A stretch of DNA of 64,000 bases, taken from Fluviicola taffensis DSM 16823 (GTDB lineage: Bacteria; Bacteroidota; Bacteroidia; Flavobacteriales_D; Crocinitomicaceae). Positions 17,480 to 25,608 of this stretch are shown here, piece after piece. Numbering within the stretch: the stretch's first letter is position 1; the number at the start of each line of letters is the position of its first letter. The stretch spans positions 2,418,001-2,482,000 of the forward strand of contig NC_015321.1 in NCBI RefSeq assembly GCF_000194605.1. The letters are read 5' to 3'. The notes under the pieces are model-generated. The model did not search any database. It saw nothing but the letters and a program-made list of their open reading frames with translations, and was not told where the DNA came from. Both the position numbers and the translations under genes were made by a program.

Positions 17480-18298
17480 ATGACAAGACAGGGATTAATT
17501 CAGCAAATTCGCGAAAAGAAATCATTCTTATGCGTAGGATTAGATACTGACATGGATAAAATTCCTGCTCATTTGTTGAAATTAGAAGATCCAATTTTCG
17601 AATTTAACAAAGCAATCATTGATGCAACGAAAGATTTGTGTGTTGCTTATAAACCCAACGTTGCGTTTTATGAAGCTTTAGGTCCAAAAGGATGGGAGTC
17701 TTTGAAAAAAACAATCGATTATATCCCTTCTCACTGTTTGACAATTGCTGATGCGAAACGAGGAGATATTGGAAATACGTCAACTTATTACGCCAAAACA
17801 TTCTTTGAATATTTAAACTGCGACGCAGTAACTGTTGCTCCTTATATGGGAGAAGATTCTGTGACACCATTTCAAGAGTTTAAAAATAAATGGGTCATTT
17901 TACTAGCCTTAACGTCGAATAAAGGTGCTTTAGATTTTCAATTCACAACAGATTCGAATGGAGAAGAATTGTATAAAAAAGTACTGAAAAAGAGTTCCAA
18001 ATGGGGTTCTGAAGAGAATTTGATGTATGTTGTTGGCGCAACGCGTGCTGAAGGAATTGCTGAAGTTCGTAAGATTGTTCCAAATCACTTTTTCCTCGTT
18101 CCTGGAGTTGGAGCACAGGGTGGGAGTTTGGAAGATGTTGCGAAATACGGGTGGAATAACGATTGCGGATTACTAGTGAATGCCTCCAGATCGATTATTT
18201 ATGCATCTAATGGTACGGATTTTGCCGAAAAGGGCAGAGAAGAGGCTAAAAAACTTCAACAAGAAATGGAACTAATTTTGAAGGAGAAACATTTTTAA
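17480..18298 (+). CDS. pyrF: Orotidine 5'-phosphate decarboxylase, type 2
   Basis: The enzyme converts OMP to UMP, the last step of de novo pyrimidine synthesis. The 272-residue length and the order '[15 protein letters not shown]', '[27 protein letters not shown]', '[22 protein letters not shown]' (catalytic D-x-K-R-G-D), '[14 protein letters not shown]' and '[14 protein letters not shown]' are those of the longer type 2 subgroup. It begins the likely operon pyrF, fatty acid hydroxylase homologue, mtnB, with gaps of 12 and 1 bases. Confidence 0.95.
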   Translation: MTRQGLIQQIREKKSFLCVGLDTDMDKIPAHLLKLEDPIFEFNKAIIDATKDLCVAYKPNVAFYEALGPKGWESLKKTIDYIPSHCLTIADAKRGDIGNTSTYYAKTFFEYLNCDAVTVAPYMGEDSVTPFQEFKNKWVILLALTSNKGALDFQFTTDSNGEELYKKVLKKSSKWGSEENLMYVVGATRAEGIAEVRKIVPNHFFLVPGVGAQGGSLEDVAKYGWNNDCGLLVNASRSIIYASNGTDFAEKGREEAKKLQQEMELILKEKHF

Positions 18299-18310
18299 GA
18301 AAGTCGGCTT

Positions 18311-19204
18311 ATGGTTGATTATGTAGAAAAACTCATCATTTTCATTAGCACACCCATTTATGCATTACTGATTTTGGGAGAAATCATTCTCAGTAATTGG
18401 CATAATAGAAAGTTGTATACCGTTGGAGATACCGTCCAAAATGTTTATTTGATGCTTGCAAATATGGGTGTCGACGTATTAATGCGTGGAATTACCCTTT
18501 TTGTTTTGTTGTCATTTTTCGACTATAGATTTGTTTCTTGGGATACAACTTCTTGGTATTATTGGGCTTTACTATTCTTTGCCGAAGATTTTATTTTCTA
18601 TTGGATTCATCGAATTGATCATATTGTGCGCTTTTTCTGGGCGATTCACGTTACCCATCATTCTTCTGAAAATTACAACCTAACAACCGGTTTTCGCTCT
18701 TCCGTTTTTCAACCAGTTTATCGTTTTATTTGGTTTATCCCCCTTGTTTTTTTAGGATTTAAACCTTTTGATATTTTCATTATGTACTCGATTACACAGA
18801 CTTATGGAATATTGGTTCACACGAAAGCTGTATACAAATTAGGATTTTTAGAGACGTTCTTAGTAACGCCTTCTCATCACCGCGTTCATCACGCTTCCAA
18901 TGTAGAGTATTTGGATAAAAACATGGGAATGATTCTCATCGTTTGGGATAAATTATTTGGAACTTTCCAAGCAGAAATTGAAGGTCTTCCAATTCAATAT
19001 GGGTTGTATGAAAAGCAGATTAGTCAAAATCCAGCCAATGTGATTTTTCATGAATGGGGTGCGATTTACAAAGATGTTCGTAAAACAAAAGGGCTTAAGA
19101 ATAAATGGTTGTATATTACTAAACCTCCAGGATGGAGTCATGATGGAAGTACAATGACTTCTACTCAATTGCGAAAACAGATCAAACACGAGCAAAATAA
19201 TTAA
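18311..19204 (+). CDS. Fatty acid hydroxylase / sterol desaturase family membrane protein
   Basis: This is a 297-residue integral membrane di-iron oxidase. Four hydrophobic segments surround the eight-histidine signature: 'YWIHRIDH' (HxxxH), 'AIHVTHHSSE' (HxxHH) and 'TPSHHRVHHASN' (HHxxHH), with a further 'LVHTKAVYKLG'. These bind two irons and hydroxylate or desaturate lipid substrates. Bacterial members act on varied lipids, and the substrate here is unknown. It sits 12 bases after pyrF and 1 base before mtnB, which gives no clue to substrate beyond co-expression. Confidence 0.87.
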   Translation: MVDYVEKLIIFISTPIYALLILGEIILSNWHNRKLYTVGDTVQNVYLMLANMGVDVLMRGITLFVLLSFFDYRFVSWDTTSWYYWALLFFAEDFIFYWIHRIDHIVRFFWAIHVTHHSSENYNLTTGFRSSVFQPVYRFIWFIPLVFLGFKPFDIFIMYSITQTYGILVHTKAVYKLGFLETFLVTPSHHRVHHASNVEYLDKNMGMILIVWDKLFGTFQAEIEGLPIQYGLYEKQISQNPANVIFHEWGAIYKDVRKTKGLKNKWLYITKPPGWSHDGSTMTSTQLRKQIKHEQNN

Positions 19205-19205
19205 A

Positions 19206-19817
19206 ATGGAAGATTTGAAAAGCCAATTGGCTCAAGTAATTCGAGGGTATCATCAAAAAGGATGGTCTCCAGCAACATCAACGAATTACTCGTTCAGACT
19301 TCCAACTAATTCAAACGTTATCGTTGTTTCAAAATCGGGAATTGATAAATCACTTTTTTCTGAAAATGATTTTATGGAAGTCGATATGCAAGGAAATGCA
19401 TTAGCGGCTTATGAGGGAATTCGTCCATCTGCAGAAACGCTCATCCATTGTAAATTGTATCAGTTATTTCCTGAAATGATGTGTATTGTTCACAGTCATT
19501 CGGTGTATTCTGTTTTACAATCCATGAAAAACCAAACTTCAGTTGAATTAAGTGGTTACGAAGTATTGAAAGGATTTGAAGGGATCAAAACGCATGAAAC
19601 AACTGTTCAAGTTCCAATTTTCGATAATACACAAGATATGCCCGCTTTTGCTAATGTGCTAGAGGAGGATAAAGTTCGTTTAACTGTTCCAGCTTTCATT
19701 ATGCGCCAACATGGAACCTATGCGTGGGGAAAAAACTTGTTTGAAGCAAAAAGACACCTGGAAACAGCTGAATATTTATTTGAAGTAGATTGGAAATTTT
19801 CTGAAAAATCTGTTTGA
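19206..19817 (+). CDS. mtnB: Methylthioribulose-1-phosphate dehydratase
   Basis: The enzyme dehydrates 5-methylthioribulose 1-phosphate in the methionine salvage pathway. It is a class II aldolase-fold Zn enzyme of 203 residues: 'GWSPATSTNYSFRL' (the family's GW.p.TsGN-like start), 'VVSKSGIDKSLF', 'RPSAETLIHCKLYQLFPEMMCIVHSHSVYSVLQ' (Zn ligands in HSHS), and 'FIMRQHGTYAWGKNLFEAKRHLETAEYLFEV' (third His ligand in RQHG). mtnD, mtnC and mtnA lie about 8-11 kb downstream, which supports the assignment over a fuculose-type aldolase. Confidence 0.9.
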   Translation: MEDLKSQLAQVIRGYHQKGWSPATSTNYSFRLPTNSNVIVVSKSGIDKSLFSENDFMEVDMQGNALAAYEGIRPSAETLIHCKLYQLFPEMMCIVHSHSVYSVLQSMKNQTSVELSGYEVLKGFEGIKTHETTVQVPIFDNTQDMPAFANVLEEDKVRLTVPAFIMRQHGTYAWGKNLFEAKRHLETAEYLFEVDWKFSEKSV

Positions 19818-19890
19818 AATTTCCAACCAAAAACGACTTGCTTCCGTTGTTAATTGAGCATTCAATTAAAACACCCTTAAAAAAACATCC

Positions 19891-21078
19891 GTGAAATTAG
19901 TTTTGATCTTCTTGGCAAGTTGCCTTTCAATGAATTCCTTTACACAAACGTTCTTGCCTCTAAACAGCGGTGTTTCTACGCAACTAAACGCAATAAGTTT
20001 CTCGAATCAATCAATGGGGATTGTTGTTGGTAATTCTGGAGTGATCCGTAAAACCTCAAATGCGGGATTGACTTGGTCAGCTTCCAGTTCGGGTACCTCG
20101 GTTGATTTAACAGATGTCACTTTTATTGATGCAACAACTTTTATTGCCATCGGAAAATTAGGTACAATTCTTAAAACAACGAATGCTGGAGGAAGTTGGA
20201 CAGCGGTTAGTTCCAATACAAATAATGATTTATTAGGTGTTTTCGCAAATGGTTCGCGGGTATACATTTCAGGGGCAAATGGTATTGTTTTGGCGTCGAT
20301 AAATGGCGGAAATGCTTGGACAACGGTGAATTCAGGTACCTCATTTCATTTGAATAAAGTGTATTTCGTTTCAGAATTTGTGGGTTTTGCTGTTGGAGAT
20401 GGTGGAACGATCCTAAAAACGAATAATGGCGGCCAAGCTTGGAATTTTCTTACAAGTGGAAATAATACGCATTCATTGAGAAGTGTCTATTTTATCGATG
20501 ATAATGTGGGAGTTGCTACTGGCGGAATTGTTGGCTCTAATGAATCGGTCATTCTACGAACATTGAATGGCGGACAAACTTGGAGTTCTACGAATTATCC
20601 CAATATGTATTTGAATGCGCTTGGCTTCATGGATTATTCCCTTGGTTACGCAGTTGGAGGAAGTATCACTGGAAATACAAGTTCTATTTATAAAACAACG
20701 TCTCAAGGAACTTCTTGGACGTTAGAAACGTCCACTTCTTCCCGTCAATTAGGTGTTTGTATACCAACTAGTAATTTGGCTTTTACTTGCGGATTGAATG
20801 GAACAATTCTTCGTTTTGCTTCTAATACTGTAGGAATGGAGGAATCTGATGCTGATTTGATGATTCAGATTAGTCCGAATCCGAGTCATGGAGTTTTCTA
20901 TGTTTCTTCCGAGGCGAATTCTGATTTTTCCATAGAAATTTTATCTGTGAACGGAGAACGCTTAGCGTTTATAGAAGTAGGAAATCAAATCGATTTGACT
21001 TCTTTTCCCGATGGAATTTATATGGCTGTGATTAAATCAGAATCTTCAACGGTAATTCGTAAATTGGTGAAGGAGTAA
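19891..21078 (+). CDS. YCF48/BNR-repeat T9SS cargo protein
   Basis: This is a 395-residue secreted protein. I accept the GTG at 19891 because it yields a proper signal peptide (MKLVLIFLASCLSMNSFTQ). Five or so propeller blades follow with the repeated core 'VVGNSGVIRKTSNAGLTWSASS', 'AIGKLGTILKTTNAGGSWTAVSS' and 'AVGDGGTILKTNNGGQAWNF', the YCF48/photosystem-II-stability-factor-like repeat found in many non-photosynthetic bacteria. The C-terminal ~75 residues are a type A T9SS sorting domain ('ISPNPSHGVFYVSS', 'SFPDGIYMAVIKSE'). It is a surface or secreted propeller protein of unknown target. Confidence 0.83.
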   Translation: MKLVLIFLASCLSMNSFTQTFLPLNSGVSTQLNAISFSNQSMGIVVGNSGVIRKTSNAGLTWSASSSGTSVDLTDVTFIDATTFIAIGKLGTILKTTNAGGSWTAVSSNTNNDLLGVFANGSRVYISGANGIVLASINGGNAWTTVNSGTSFHLNKVYFVSEFVGFAVGDGGTILKTNNGGQAWNFLTSGNNTHSLRSVYFIDDNVGVATGGIVGSNESVILRTLNGGQTWSSTNYPNMYLNALGFMDYSLGYAVGGSITGNTSSIYKTTSQGTSWTLETSTSSRQLGVCIPTSNLAFTCGLNGTILRFASNTVGMEESDADLMIQISPNPSHGVFYVSSEANSDFSIEILSVNGERLAFIEVGNQIDLTSFPDGIYMAVIKSESSTVIRKLVKE

Positions 21079-21101
21079 AGCATTTAATCCATTTTCAAAT
21101 T

Positions 21102-21398
21102 ATGAAGTATGACATTCTTATTTTAAGTGTTAGTTTTTTGTTGATGGGATTGAATTTGTTGACCTTTTATTTTAAGCTAAGAAAAAATTCAGATTTATTC
21201 TATTTGGTTTCTATTTGCAGTATCGTTTGGTCATTCATTTTCGGTTTTTTGTATGGATTTCCACTTGATGAAGGAGTTGTTCCTGAAAACCAAATCGCTC
21301 TTTATGAAAGAGGAAGAGCTGTTGTATTTGGTCTTTTTTTATTGAATGCTGTTCTTTTATCTCTGATGATTCTAAAATATTATAGAATAAAGAGGTGA
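21102..21398 (+). CDS. Small integral membrane protein, unknown function
   Basis: This is a 98-residue protein with three hydrophobic segments ('ILILSVSFLLMGLNLLTFYF', 'LVSICSIVWSFIFGFLYGF', 'VVFGLFLLNAVLLSLMILKYY') and a basic C-terminus (RIKR). I do not recognise the family. It lies 23 bases after the propeller gene and may be co-transcribed. Confidence 0.6.
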   Translation: MKYDILILSVSFLLMGLNLLTFYFKLRKNSDLFYLVSICSIVWSFIFGFLYGFPLDEGVVPENQIALYERGRAVVFGLFLLNAVLLSLMILKYYRIKR

Positions 21399-21490
21399 TT
21401 TACAGGAATGGTTATTTGACTCAATTTTCAGGAAATGGAACTGACTAGAATTAGAATCTGTTGCGTTATCTCGTAAGGAGGATTCATGAA

Positions 21491-21530
21491 TGATACTATC
21501 ATTTGATAGTATCAAAGATATCTTTTTTTA
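21491..21530. terminator. Hairpin with T-run between convergent genes
   Basis: TGATACTATCA (21491-21501) and TGATAGTATCA (21504-21514) form a perfect 11-bp stem with a 2-base centre. AAAGATATC and a T-run follow. It ends just before the stop codon of the convergent gene at 21533. Confidence 0.6.
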
Positions 21531-21532
21531 AT

Positions 21533-21871
21533 CTAATTCACTTCCTCCAATACCGAGTTACCTTTCGAACAGTCTCCCGAAGTCCATTGCCAAGTTTCGT
21601 GCAGGCGGATTCTTCCGTCGCTCAAAATTTCTGGGGTAGATTGACAAATTCCAGTCATCAACTCGCCTTTGTTGTTTACTTGATGATAGCGCATATCGAT
21701 TTTTCCGTAAGCATCTACCAAACCAATGAGTTGTCCGCTAACAATCTGTCCGCCGGAATAAGAGCAAGTTAAAATGTTTCCTTCCTGTTGATAGTGGAAA
21801 AGAGTTTCTTCTGAAGTTTCTCCATTTTCAGTGTTGTTAACTGGTCGAAATTTTTTAGTGTGGTAGTTCAT
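21533..21871 (-). CDS. Conserved small beta-rich protein (often mislabelled N-acetylglutamate synthase)
   Basis: This 112-residue soluble protein begins 'MNYHTKKFRPVNNTENGETSEETLFHYQQEGNILTCSYSGG' and continues 'GQLIGLVDAYGKIDMRYHQVNNKGELMTGICQSTPEIL' and 'RLHETWQWTSGDCSKGNSVLEE'. As I recall, proteins of this family occur widely in Bacteroidota and Firmicutes and are frequently annotated as N-acetylglutamate synthase. No acetyltransferase (GNAT) motif is visible, so I do not accept that name. The pattern suggests a small beta-barrel or lipocalin-like fold. The function is unknown. Confidence 0.75.
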   Translation of the reverse strand: MNYHTKKFRPVNNTENGETSEETLFHYQQEGNILTCSYSGGQIVSGQLIGLVDAYGKIDMRYHQVNNKGELMTGICQSTPEILSDGRIRLHETWQWTSGDCSKGNSVLEEVN

Positions 21872-21899
21872 TATTAAGCATTTGAAATCAGTAATTCTT

Positions 21900-22757
21900 C
21901 TATTCGTTTTCTACTTGATTGATCGATTTAATTTGGGAAGTGTGGTGTTTTTTTATGGATTCAATCAATGAGCTGATAGATTCGTTCGAATATTCACAGC
22001 CACCGCAAGAATGAGCGAAACCTTTTTTCTTCGAAACAGCGTCAATCATTTTAAAAATACATCGGTTAAATTTTATCCCTGATTCCTTTAATGTCAGGAT
22101 ACCATCAATTGCATATAATTGAATTTCGGCAACTGGAGATTTCAGCCAATTAATCAATCCATCTTTGTTTTTAGACCGCACTAATTCATTCATTTTTTGT
22201 CGGTACTCGGGTTCAGATCCACCGAAACCGCAATGAGTTCCGTAAACAATACCTGCCTCAAATAATGCATTAAAATCTAATGGGGTATGATAGGTTTTTT
22301 GAAAACTCGCTTTCAGGACTTTCAACTCATTATTGGATTCTTCTTTCAGGAATATTTGAGAAATAGTTCGTGTGCATTCCACTGATTCATCGTCCTCCAT
22401 TTCTTCGAACCGAATAATTTTATAATAGGCTATTTTCCCGTCTTTCTTTTTCAGTAAGCTAATTTCATACTTCCTAATAGTAGGCTTTCCGGTATTCCAT
22501 TCCTGATTTCTTTCTATGTTAAATTCAATGATTTGTTCAAAGAAACCTTTAACCAGCTCACGTTCTAATTTAGAATCCCAATGATAGGTAATTCTCTTAG
22601 TGGAATTTGGTTTTAAGCAATTGAGGCCGTTTTCTAGTTCAAAAGAGTCAAAATTTTGACAGAATGAAAGCAGCTTCTCTTCTTCGCCCTGAGCAAAGAC
22701 AGTTGAGCAAAAAACTAGAGTAGTTAGAGCAATAGCAACCAGTTTTTCACGAAGCAT
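21900..22757 (-). CDS. Exported protein of unknown function
   Basis: This is a 285-residue protein with a signal peptide (MLREKLVAIALTTLVFCSTVFAQ). It contains a mixed region with 'FFEQIIEFNIERNQEW' and a C-terminal helical part 'RQKMNELVRSKNKDGLINWLKSPVAEIQLYAIDGILTLKESG' that resembles a single HEAT-like repeat. A Cys pair 'SCGGCEY' lies near the end. I recognise no catalytic motif. Its start overlaps the stop of the 74-residue gene upstream by one base, so the two are translationally coupled. Confidence 0.65.
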   Translation of the reverse strand: MLREKLVAIALTTLVFCSTVFAQGEEEKLLSFCQNFDSFELENGLNCLKPNSTKRITYHWDSKLERELVKGFFEQIIEFNIERNQEWNTGKPTIRKYEISLLKKKDGKIAYYKIIRFEEMEDDESVECTRTISQIFLKEESNNELKVLKASFQKTYHTPLDFNALFEAGIVYGTHCGFGGSEPEYRQKMNELVRSKNKDGLINWLKSPVAEIQLYAIDGILTLKESGIKFNRCIFKMIDAVSKKKGFAHSCGGCEYSNESISSLIESIKKHHTSQIKSINQVENE

Positions 22758-22981
22758 TAATTGGTGGATTTTTCTGTGTAGTCTACTATCTTTAAATCGA
22801 AAGCTTTCATCATACTCTCAAGTTCATATTTCAATCCTTCCGGACTATGAACTGTTGAAACGATTGAATTTTGTGTATACCCTTCAATTTCGCCATTTTC
22901 TTTGTAGTAAACTTCATGAATTCCATATTCAAATTCTGAATCTGAAACTTTCCGTTTCATTATTCTGTAATTCCAACTCAT
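22757..22981 (-). CDS. Small conserved protein of unknown function
   Basis: This is a 74-residue soluble protein starting 'MSWNYRIMKRKVSDSEFEYGIHEVYYKENGEIEGYTQN' and ending in an amphipathic helix 'PEGLKYELESMMKAFDL'. Short proteins beginning MSWNYRI are scattered through many bacteria, but no function is known to me. It overlaps the downstream exported-protein gene by one base. Confidence 0.65.
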   Translation of the reverse strand: MSWNYRIMKRKVSDSEFEYGIHEVYYKENGEIEGYTQNSIVSTVHSPEGLKYELESMMKAFDLKIVDYTEKSTN

Positions 22982-23005
22982 TTCTTTGGGTTGTGTTGTA
23001 ATAAT

Positions 23006-23419
23006 TTAATCTAAATAAAATCTCGTTCTCAGATTTAAAAATACGATATATCCTGATGCAAGTATGCAGAAATAGAATCCTATAACTAAATAATCCGTAT
23101 AAAAATAAATTAGAAAGCTAGTTAATCCCAACCAAATAGATGCCAAAAAGGCTAGGATAAACTCAATAAAGAAAGATTTTTTAATGAAGGAAATTCCCTG
23201 AATTAGAAGTGTGAAAACTATAAAAAAGAGTATTATGTTTGATTCATAACCATATATGATTGTTTTGAAACGATAAGGTGCCAATTGAACGCTTGTTTCA
23301 TCAAATTTAAATCGGGTAAGAATAATTTGGCTATGAATGAAAAGAGAAGAAAGCAAAACAAGATAAGGAAGATATAGGTTTTGAAATATTTTTGAATCTT
23401 TGTTAGATGAGGGACGCAA
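23006..23419 (-). CDS. Integral membrane protein, unknown function
   Basis: This is a 137-residue protein with four predicted membrane helices ('LYLPYLVLLSSLFIHSQIIL', 'IILFFIVFTLLIQGISFI', 'FFIEFILAFLASIWLGLTSFLIYFY', 'LVIGFYFCILASGYIVFLNL'). The frame was preferred over an overlapping 68-residue frame because it keeps a regular membrane topology throughout. No family is recognised. Confidence 0.6.
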   Translation of the reverse strand: MRPSSNKDSKIFQNLYLPYLVLLSSLFIHSQIILTRFKFDETSVQLAPYRFKTIIYGYESNIILFFIVFTLLIQGISFIKKSFFIEFILAFLASIWLGLTSFLIYFYTDYLVIGFYFCILASGYIVFLNLRTRFYLD

Positions 23420-23501
23420 GTGATTACATTTTTATTCAATCAAATGTATCTATTTTCAACTACTTTCTCGTAAATTAGTACCATGGTAAATAAATTATTC
23501 C

Positions 23502-24632
23502 ATGAGTAAAGAAGTAACACGTAGAAATTTTGTTCAACGGCTCTCAGCTGCTTCTGCGTCAGTATTCGCGTTGCCTTGGTTGGCAAGTGGAAAGGGAGAA
23601 TCTGAATCAACAATAGAAAAGAATATGAATCCGATAAAACGTTCGTTCCCCTTAGGTTTTCAATGGGAAACACAAGATCCGTTCTTGTTTTGTGTCCATC
23701 ACGAAGACCAGTTTCCAAAAGGAAATGAACAAATGGGGCCCGATTCGGACTATTTCAAAGGTCGGCACATGGGCGATGATTTCATTATCAAAGATGGTTT
23801 TCGCATGTATCACGGAAAGAAGGTCCCTGGTTTTCCTGGGCATCCGCATCGTGGATTTGAAACGATTACGGTCGTTCGAAAAGGCTTGGTCGATCACGCT
23901 GATTCTTTAGGTGCAGCGGGTCGTTATGGAAATGGCGATGTGCAATGGATGACAGCTGGAAAAGGAGTGCAGCATTCAGAAATGTTCCCGTTGATGTCGC
24001 AATCGGAAGAGAATCCTTTGGAATTGTTTCAGGTTTGGCTCAATCTTCCGAAAAAAGATAAAATGGTAGAACCACATTTTAAAATGTTGTGGCGAGAAAG
24101 TATTCCGAACCTGAAGTTTGACTCCGATAAAGTATTGGTCGAATTAATTGCAGGAACTTGGGGAGAAAATAAGGCAGGAACTCCGCCACCCGATTCATGG
24201 GCTTTTCCAAAAGAAAATGAGGTGTTGATTGTGAATGTCAAAATGGAACCTAATTCAACGATTACTTTGCCAAAATCACTTGCTTTGGTGAATCGAAGTT
24301 TGTTTTTCTACGAAGGAGATCAATTAACGATTAACGAGCAAACATTTGAATCCTATTCCGGATTTTTCACGGATCCATCTTTGGAAACTGTTTTGGTTTC
24401 TCATGATACGCCAGTAAGTTTGTTCTTATTGCAAGGAAAACCGATTGATGAGCAAGTGATGCAGTACGGACCGTTTGTGATGAATACAAAAGAGGAAATA
24501 AAACAAGCTTTTGATGATTACCATGCTACGCAATTCGGTGGTTGGCCCTGGGAGCGCTATGATCAGGTTCACGGAAGAGAAAAATCGCGCTTTGCATTAC
24601 ATGCAGATGGAACTTTGGAAGAGAAATCGTAG
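23502..24632 (+). CDS. Pirin-family protein with Tat signal
   Basis: This is a 376-residue cupin protein. The N-terminus has a twin-arginine motif and hydrophobic core ('KEVTRRNFVQRLSAASASVFALPWLASG'), implying export of a folded, metal-loaded protein, which is unusual for pirins, usually cytoplasmic. The pirin N-domain shows 'PGFPGHPHRGFETITVVRKGLVDHADSLGAAGRYGNGDVQWMTAGKGVQHSEM' with His and Glu metal ligands. A C-terminal cupin half follows ('GPFVMNTKEEIKQAFDDYHATQFGGWPW'). Some pirins have quercetinase activity, others are regulators; the activity here is unknown. Confidence 0.85.
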   Translation: MSKEVTRRNFVQRLSAASASVFALPWLASGKGESESTIEKNMNPIKRSFPLGFQWETQDPFLFCVHHEDQFPKGNEQMGPDSDYFKGRHMGDDFIIKDGFRMYHGKKVPGFPGHPHRGFETITVVRKGLVDHADSLGAAGRYGNGDVQWMTAGKGVQHSEMFPLMSQSEENPLELFQVWLNLPKKDKMVEPHFKMLWRESIPNLKFDSDKVLVELIAGTWGENKAGTPPPDSWAFPKENEVLIVNVKMEPNSTITLPKSLALVNRSLFFYEGDQLTINEQTFESYSGFFTDPSLETVLVSHDTPVSLFLLQGKPIDEQVMQYGPFVMNTKEEIKQAFDDYHATQFGGWPWERYDQVHGREKSRFALHADGTLEEKS

Positions 24633-24738
24633 GAAGACTTAAAAGACGAAAGATCGCTGCGCTGAAAGACTAGAGACATAAGACTAAACATTCAGTCTTT
24701 GTTTTTTTGTCTCGAGTCTTTTGTCTAAAGTCTTGAGT
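24633..24738. repeat. AGAC-rich intergenic palindromic element, copy 1
   Basis: The left half has repeated AGACT/AGAC words (24634-24685) and the right half repeated AGTCT/GTCT words (24693-24740), forming a long imperfect inverted repeat with a GATCGCTGCGC insert. A second copy with the same design lies at 25531-25608; the two bracket the gene at 24739-25497. It could be a miniature mobile element or REP-like repeat. Confidence 0.6.
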
Positions 24739-25497
24739 CTAGTTGTAAGATTTCCCATTGTAATAGAAAACGATTTTCTTGTCGCGTTTTTCCGTAATTT
24801 TTTCTTCGCACTCGCCATTTACTTTTTCGTTGATGGTAGTTGTAGTATGTTCTTTAATCACAAGGTTGAAATAGCCATTTGTTGTTTCCGTTTCAAATGA
24901 AAGTATTGATTTTTTAGAGTGAAATTCTCCAGCGCAATTCGTGTCCCATTCTCCATTAAAACGTTCAACGAGCTCGGCCGTTAAAACTCTACGTAATGAA
25001 TTTTTCTCTTGTACATACAAAGAAAGATGCTCTTCATTATAAGGATTTGGTCTACTGCTGCCAACATAATTTACTCGGATTCCAAACGCGCGAATTTCTT
25101 TTGTAAGCATATATGGTGCAGTATCAATCGTAATGCTCGAAATGTATACAGCATCGCTAAACAAGGAGTTTTCAGATTTGAATTTCTGAATAATCTTTCC
25201 CGTTTGATTATTGACAACTAGAACAATTGCATCCACATCGAACATTCCCTCATCTTCAGAAATCAATTTGGGAATCACCATTACGGTTTGCGTTTTCGCA
25301 TGTGGAAGAACTTTTGCTGTAAATAATTCATTTCTCAATTGGCTTTCTTTTATCCCAAGTTGTTTTAAAACCTTCAATTTCAATGAATCATTTGAAATCG
25401 TTTGAAAGGAAGCTTGGTTCTCAAACAATACAGCATAATTGGAATAGCCTTTGAATCCGAGAATCAAAAAAGAAAAGATTAGCAATGCGTTTTTCAT
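24739..25497 (-). CDS. Exported protein of unknown function
   Basis: This is a 252-residue protein with a signal peptide (MKNALLIFSFLILGFKGYS). The mature part looks beta-rich ('ELFTAKVLPHAKTQTVMVIPKL', 'VDAIVLVVNNQTGKIIQKF', 'FNLVIKEHTTTTINEKVNGECEEKITEK'). I recognise no catalytic motif. It stands alone, flanked by two copies of an AGAC-rich palindromic repeat, and so may have been moved as a unit, although repeats of this kind may also simply be terminators. Confidence 0.6.
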   Translation of the reverse strand: MKNALLIFSFLILGFKGYSNYAVLFENQASFQTISNDSLKLKVLKQLGIKESQLRNELFTAKVLPHAKTQTVMVIPKLISEDEGMFDVDAIVLVVNNQTGKIIQKFKSENSLFSDAVYISSITIDTAPYMLTKEIRAFGIRVNYVGSSRPNPYNEEHLSLYVQEKNSLRRVLTAELVERFNGEWDTNCAGEFHSKKSILSFETETTNGYFNLVIKEHTTTTINEKVNGECEEKITEKRDKKIVFYYNGKSYN

Positions 25498-25530
25498 AGG
25501 AAAGATTTCACTTTAAAAGTAGTGTTTTCA

Positions 25531-25608
25531 GCAGAGACGGAAGACTTAAGACCATTACCCTTTAGGTAAATTTCGTCTTGAGTCTTCTGTCTATTGTCTG
25601 AAGTCTTT
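25531..25608. repeat. AGAC-rich intergenic palindromic element, copy 2
   Basis: AGAGACGGAAGACTTAAGAC on the left and several GTCTT/GTCT words on the right (25574-25607) make an imperfect inverted repeat resembling copy 1 (24633-24738). Its T-rich end adjoins the stop of the OmpA gene at 25609. Confidence 0.6.

Noticed and set aside
19850-19869. TTAATTGA-GCAT-TCAATTAA hairpin as a terminator
   Set aside because: A perfect 8-bp stem but entirely AT-rich apart from one pair and without a T-run; probably chance or a weak regulatory site.
21533-21871. N-acetylglutamate synthase
   Set aside because: This label is attached to similar proteins, but no GNAT fold or acetyl-CoA loop can be seen in the 112 residues.
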